In this document: in pieces, positions 40,028 to 40,111 of the stretch | Layout of the letters: every line of letters begins with the position of its first letter | Position numbering within the stretch: position 1 is the first letter of the stretch | NCBI GenBank assembly: GCA_904420535.1 | Contig: CAJFVQ010000091.1 | Coordinates: forward strand, 1-40,111 | Length of the DNA: 40,111 nt | Origin: Candidatus Cryptoclostridium obscurum | GTDB taxonomy: Bacteria; Bacillota; Dehalobacteriia; UBA7702 | Reading direction: 5' to 3' | Notes under the pieces: model-generated | What the model saw: the letters and a program-made list of their open reading frames with translations, nothing else | Database searches by the model: none | Told to the model about the DNA's origin: nothing | Translations under genes and position numbers: made by a program

Positions 40028-40111
40028 GGTGGAGACTTCGGTCCTCTGGTCGAACACTCAATACCTGCTCAAGCGATATAGGTGTGTCATTCCTGGTAAT
40101 ATTGTATACTA

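Noticed and set aside
1-40111. CRISPR array, prophage, insertion sequence or tRNA
   Set aside because: No regularly spaced repeats, transposase or integrase, phage structural genes or tRNA-like cloverleaf were seen on either strand.

Overview
The window looks like a chromosomal segment of a strictly anaerobic Clostridia-type Firmicute. Pointers are a rubrerythrin end, a hybrid cluster protein with an HcpR-like regulator, an EFR1 flavodoxin/ferredoxin protein, S-layer homology (SLH) domains, and the murA-walJ-htrA-rlmH gene group. Non-pyrrolysine MttB methyltransferase, BCCT transporter, DUF1638, DUF3786 and DUF5714 genes suggest a corrinoid-using anaerobe (acetogen or methylotroph-like). I cannot name the genus.

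Layout: 1-2187 holds the rubrerythrin end, a DUF1638 protein, and a MarR regulator overlapping a YczE-like membrane protein. 2223-6940 is a leftward housekeeping block (rlmH, htrA, walJ, murA, then nfo). 7138-14682 is an envelope block: a secreted DUF4127 protein with three SLH repeats, a small Cys-rich protein, then VanZ / ABC ATPase / secreted anchored protein / MacB-FtsX permease / VanZ. 14917-19606 is a metal-linked block: a FeoB-associated-like Cys-rich protein fused to an HMA domain, a TetR regulator and two type I ABC half-transporters. 19781-24948 has a LysR gene divergent from a MarR gene, followed by an asymmetric heterodimeric ABC exporter. 25130-28540 has a DUF5714 protein, a MATE exporter and an M29 aminopeptidase. 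28555-32017 has a Crp/Fnr (HcpR-like) regulator divergent from hcp and a short MetE-core-like protein. 32131-38344 is a quaternary-amine block: MttB and a BCCT transporter leftward, a sigma-54 activator rightward, then an EamA transporter. 38498-39918 holds EFR1 and DUF3786 genes.

The most striking parts are regulatory. The BCCT-mttB operon has a textbook sigma-54 promoter (TGGCACG-N4-TTGCT), and the EamA gene has a second, weaker -24/-12 match. The activator gene lies between them, and a perfect 43-bp palindrome sits directly before its ribosome binding site. This supports a local sigma-54 regulon for import and demethylation of a quaternary amine and perhaps export of a product. Two nearly identical GTTAGCATA inverted repeats precede the HMA gene and the ABC pair, while the TetR gene between them has a different palindrome, which suggests two layers of control. 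The hcp promoter has a palindrome centred at about -41.5, fitting activation by the divergent regulator. A stand-alone MetE-like methyltransferase downstream of hcp and an ABC system bracketed by two VanZ proteins are the best candidates for undescribed protein function.

All genes appear intact. I saw no tRNA, rRNA, CRISPR array, insertion sequence or clear prophage. Annotations rest on motif recognition only; no database search was run.
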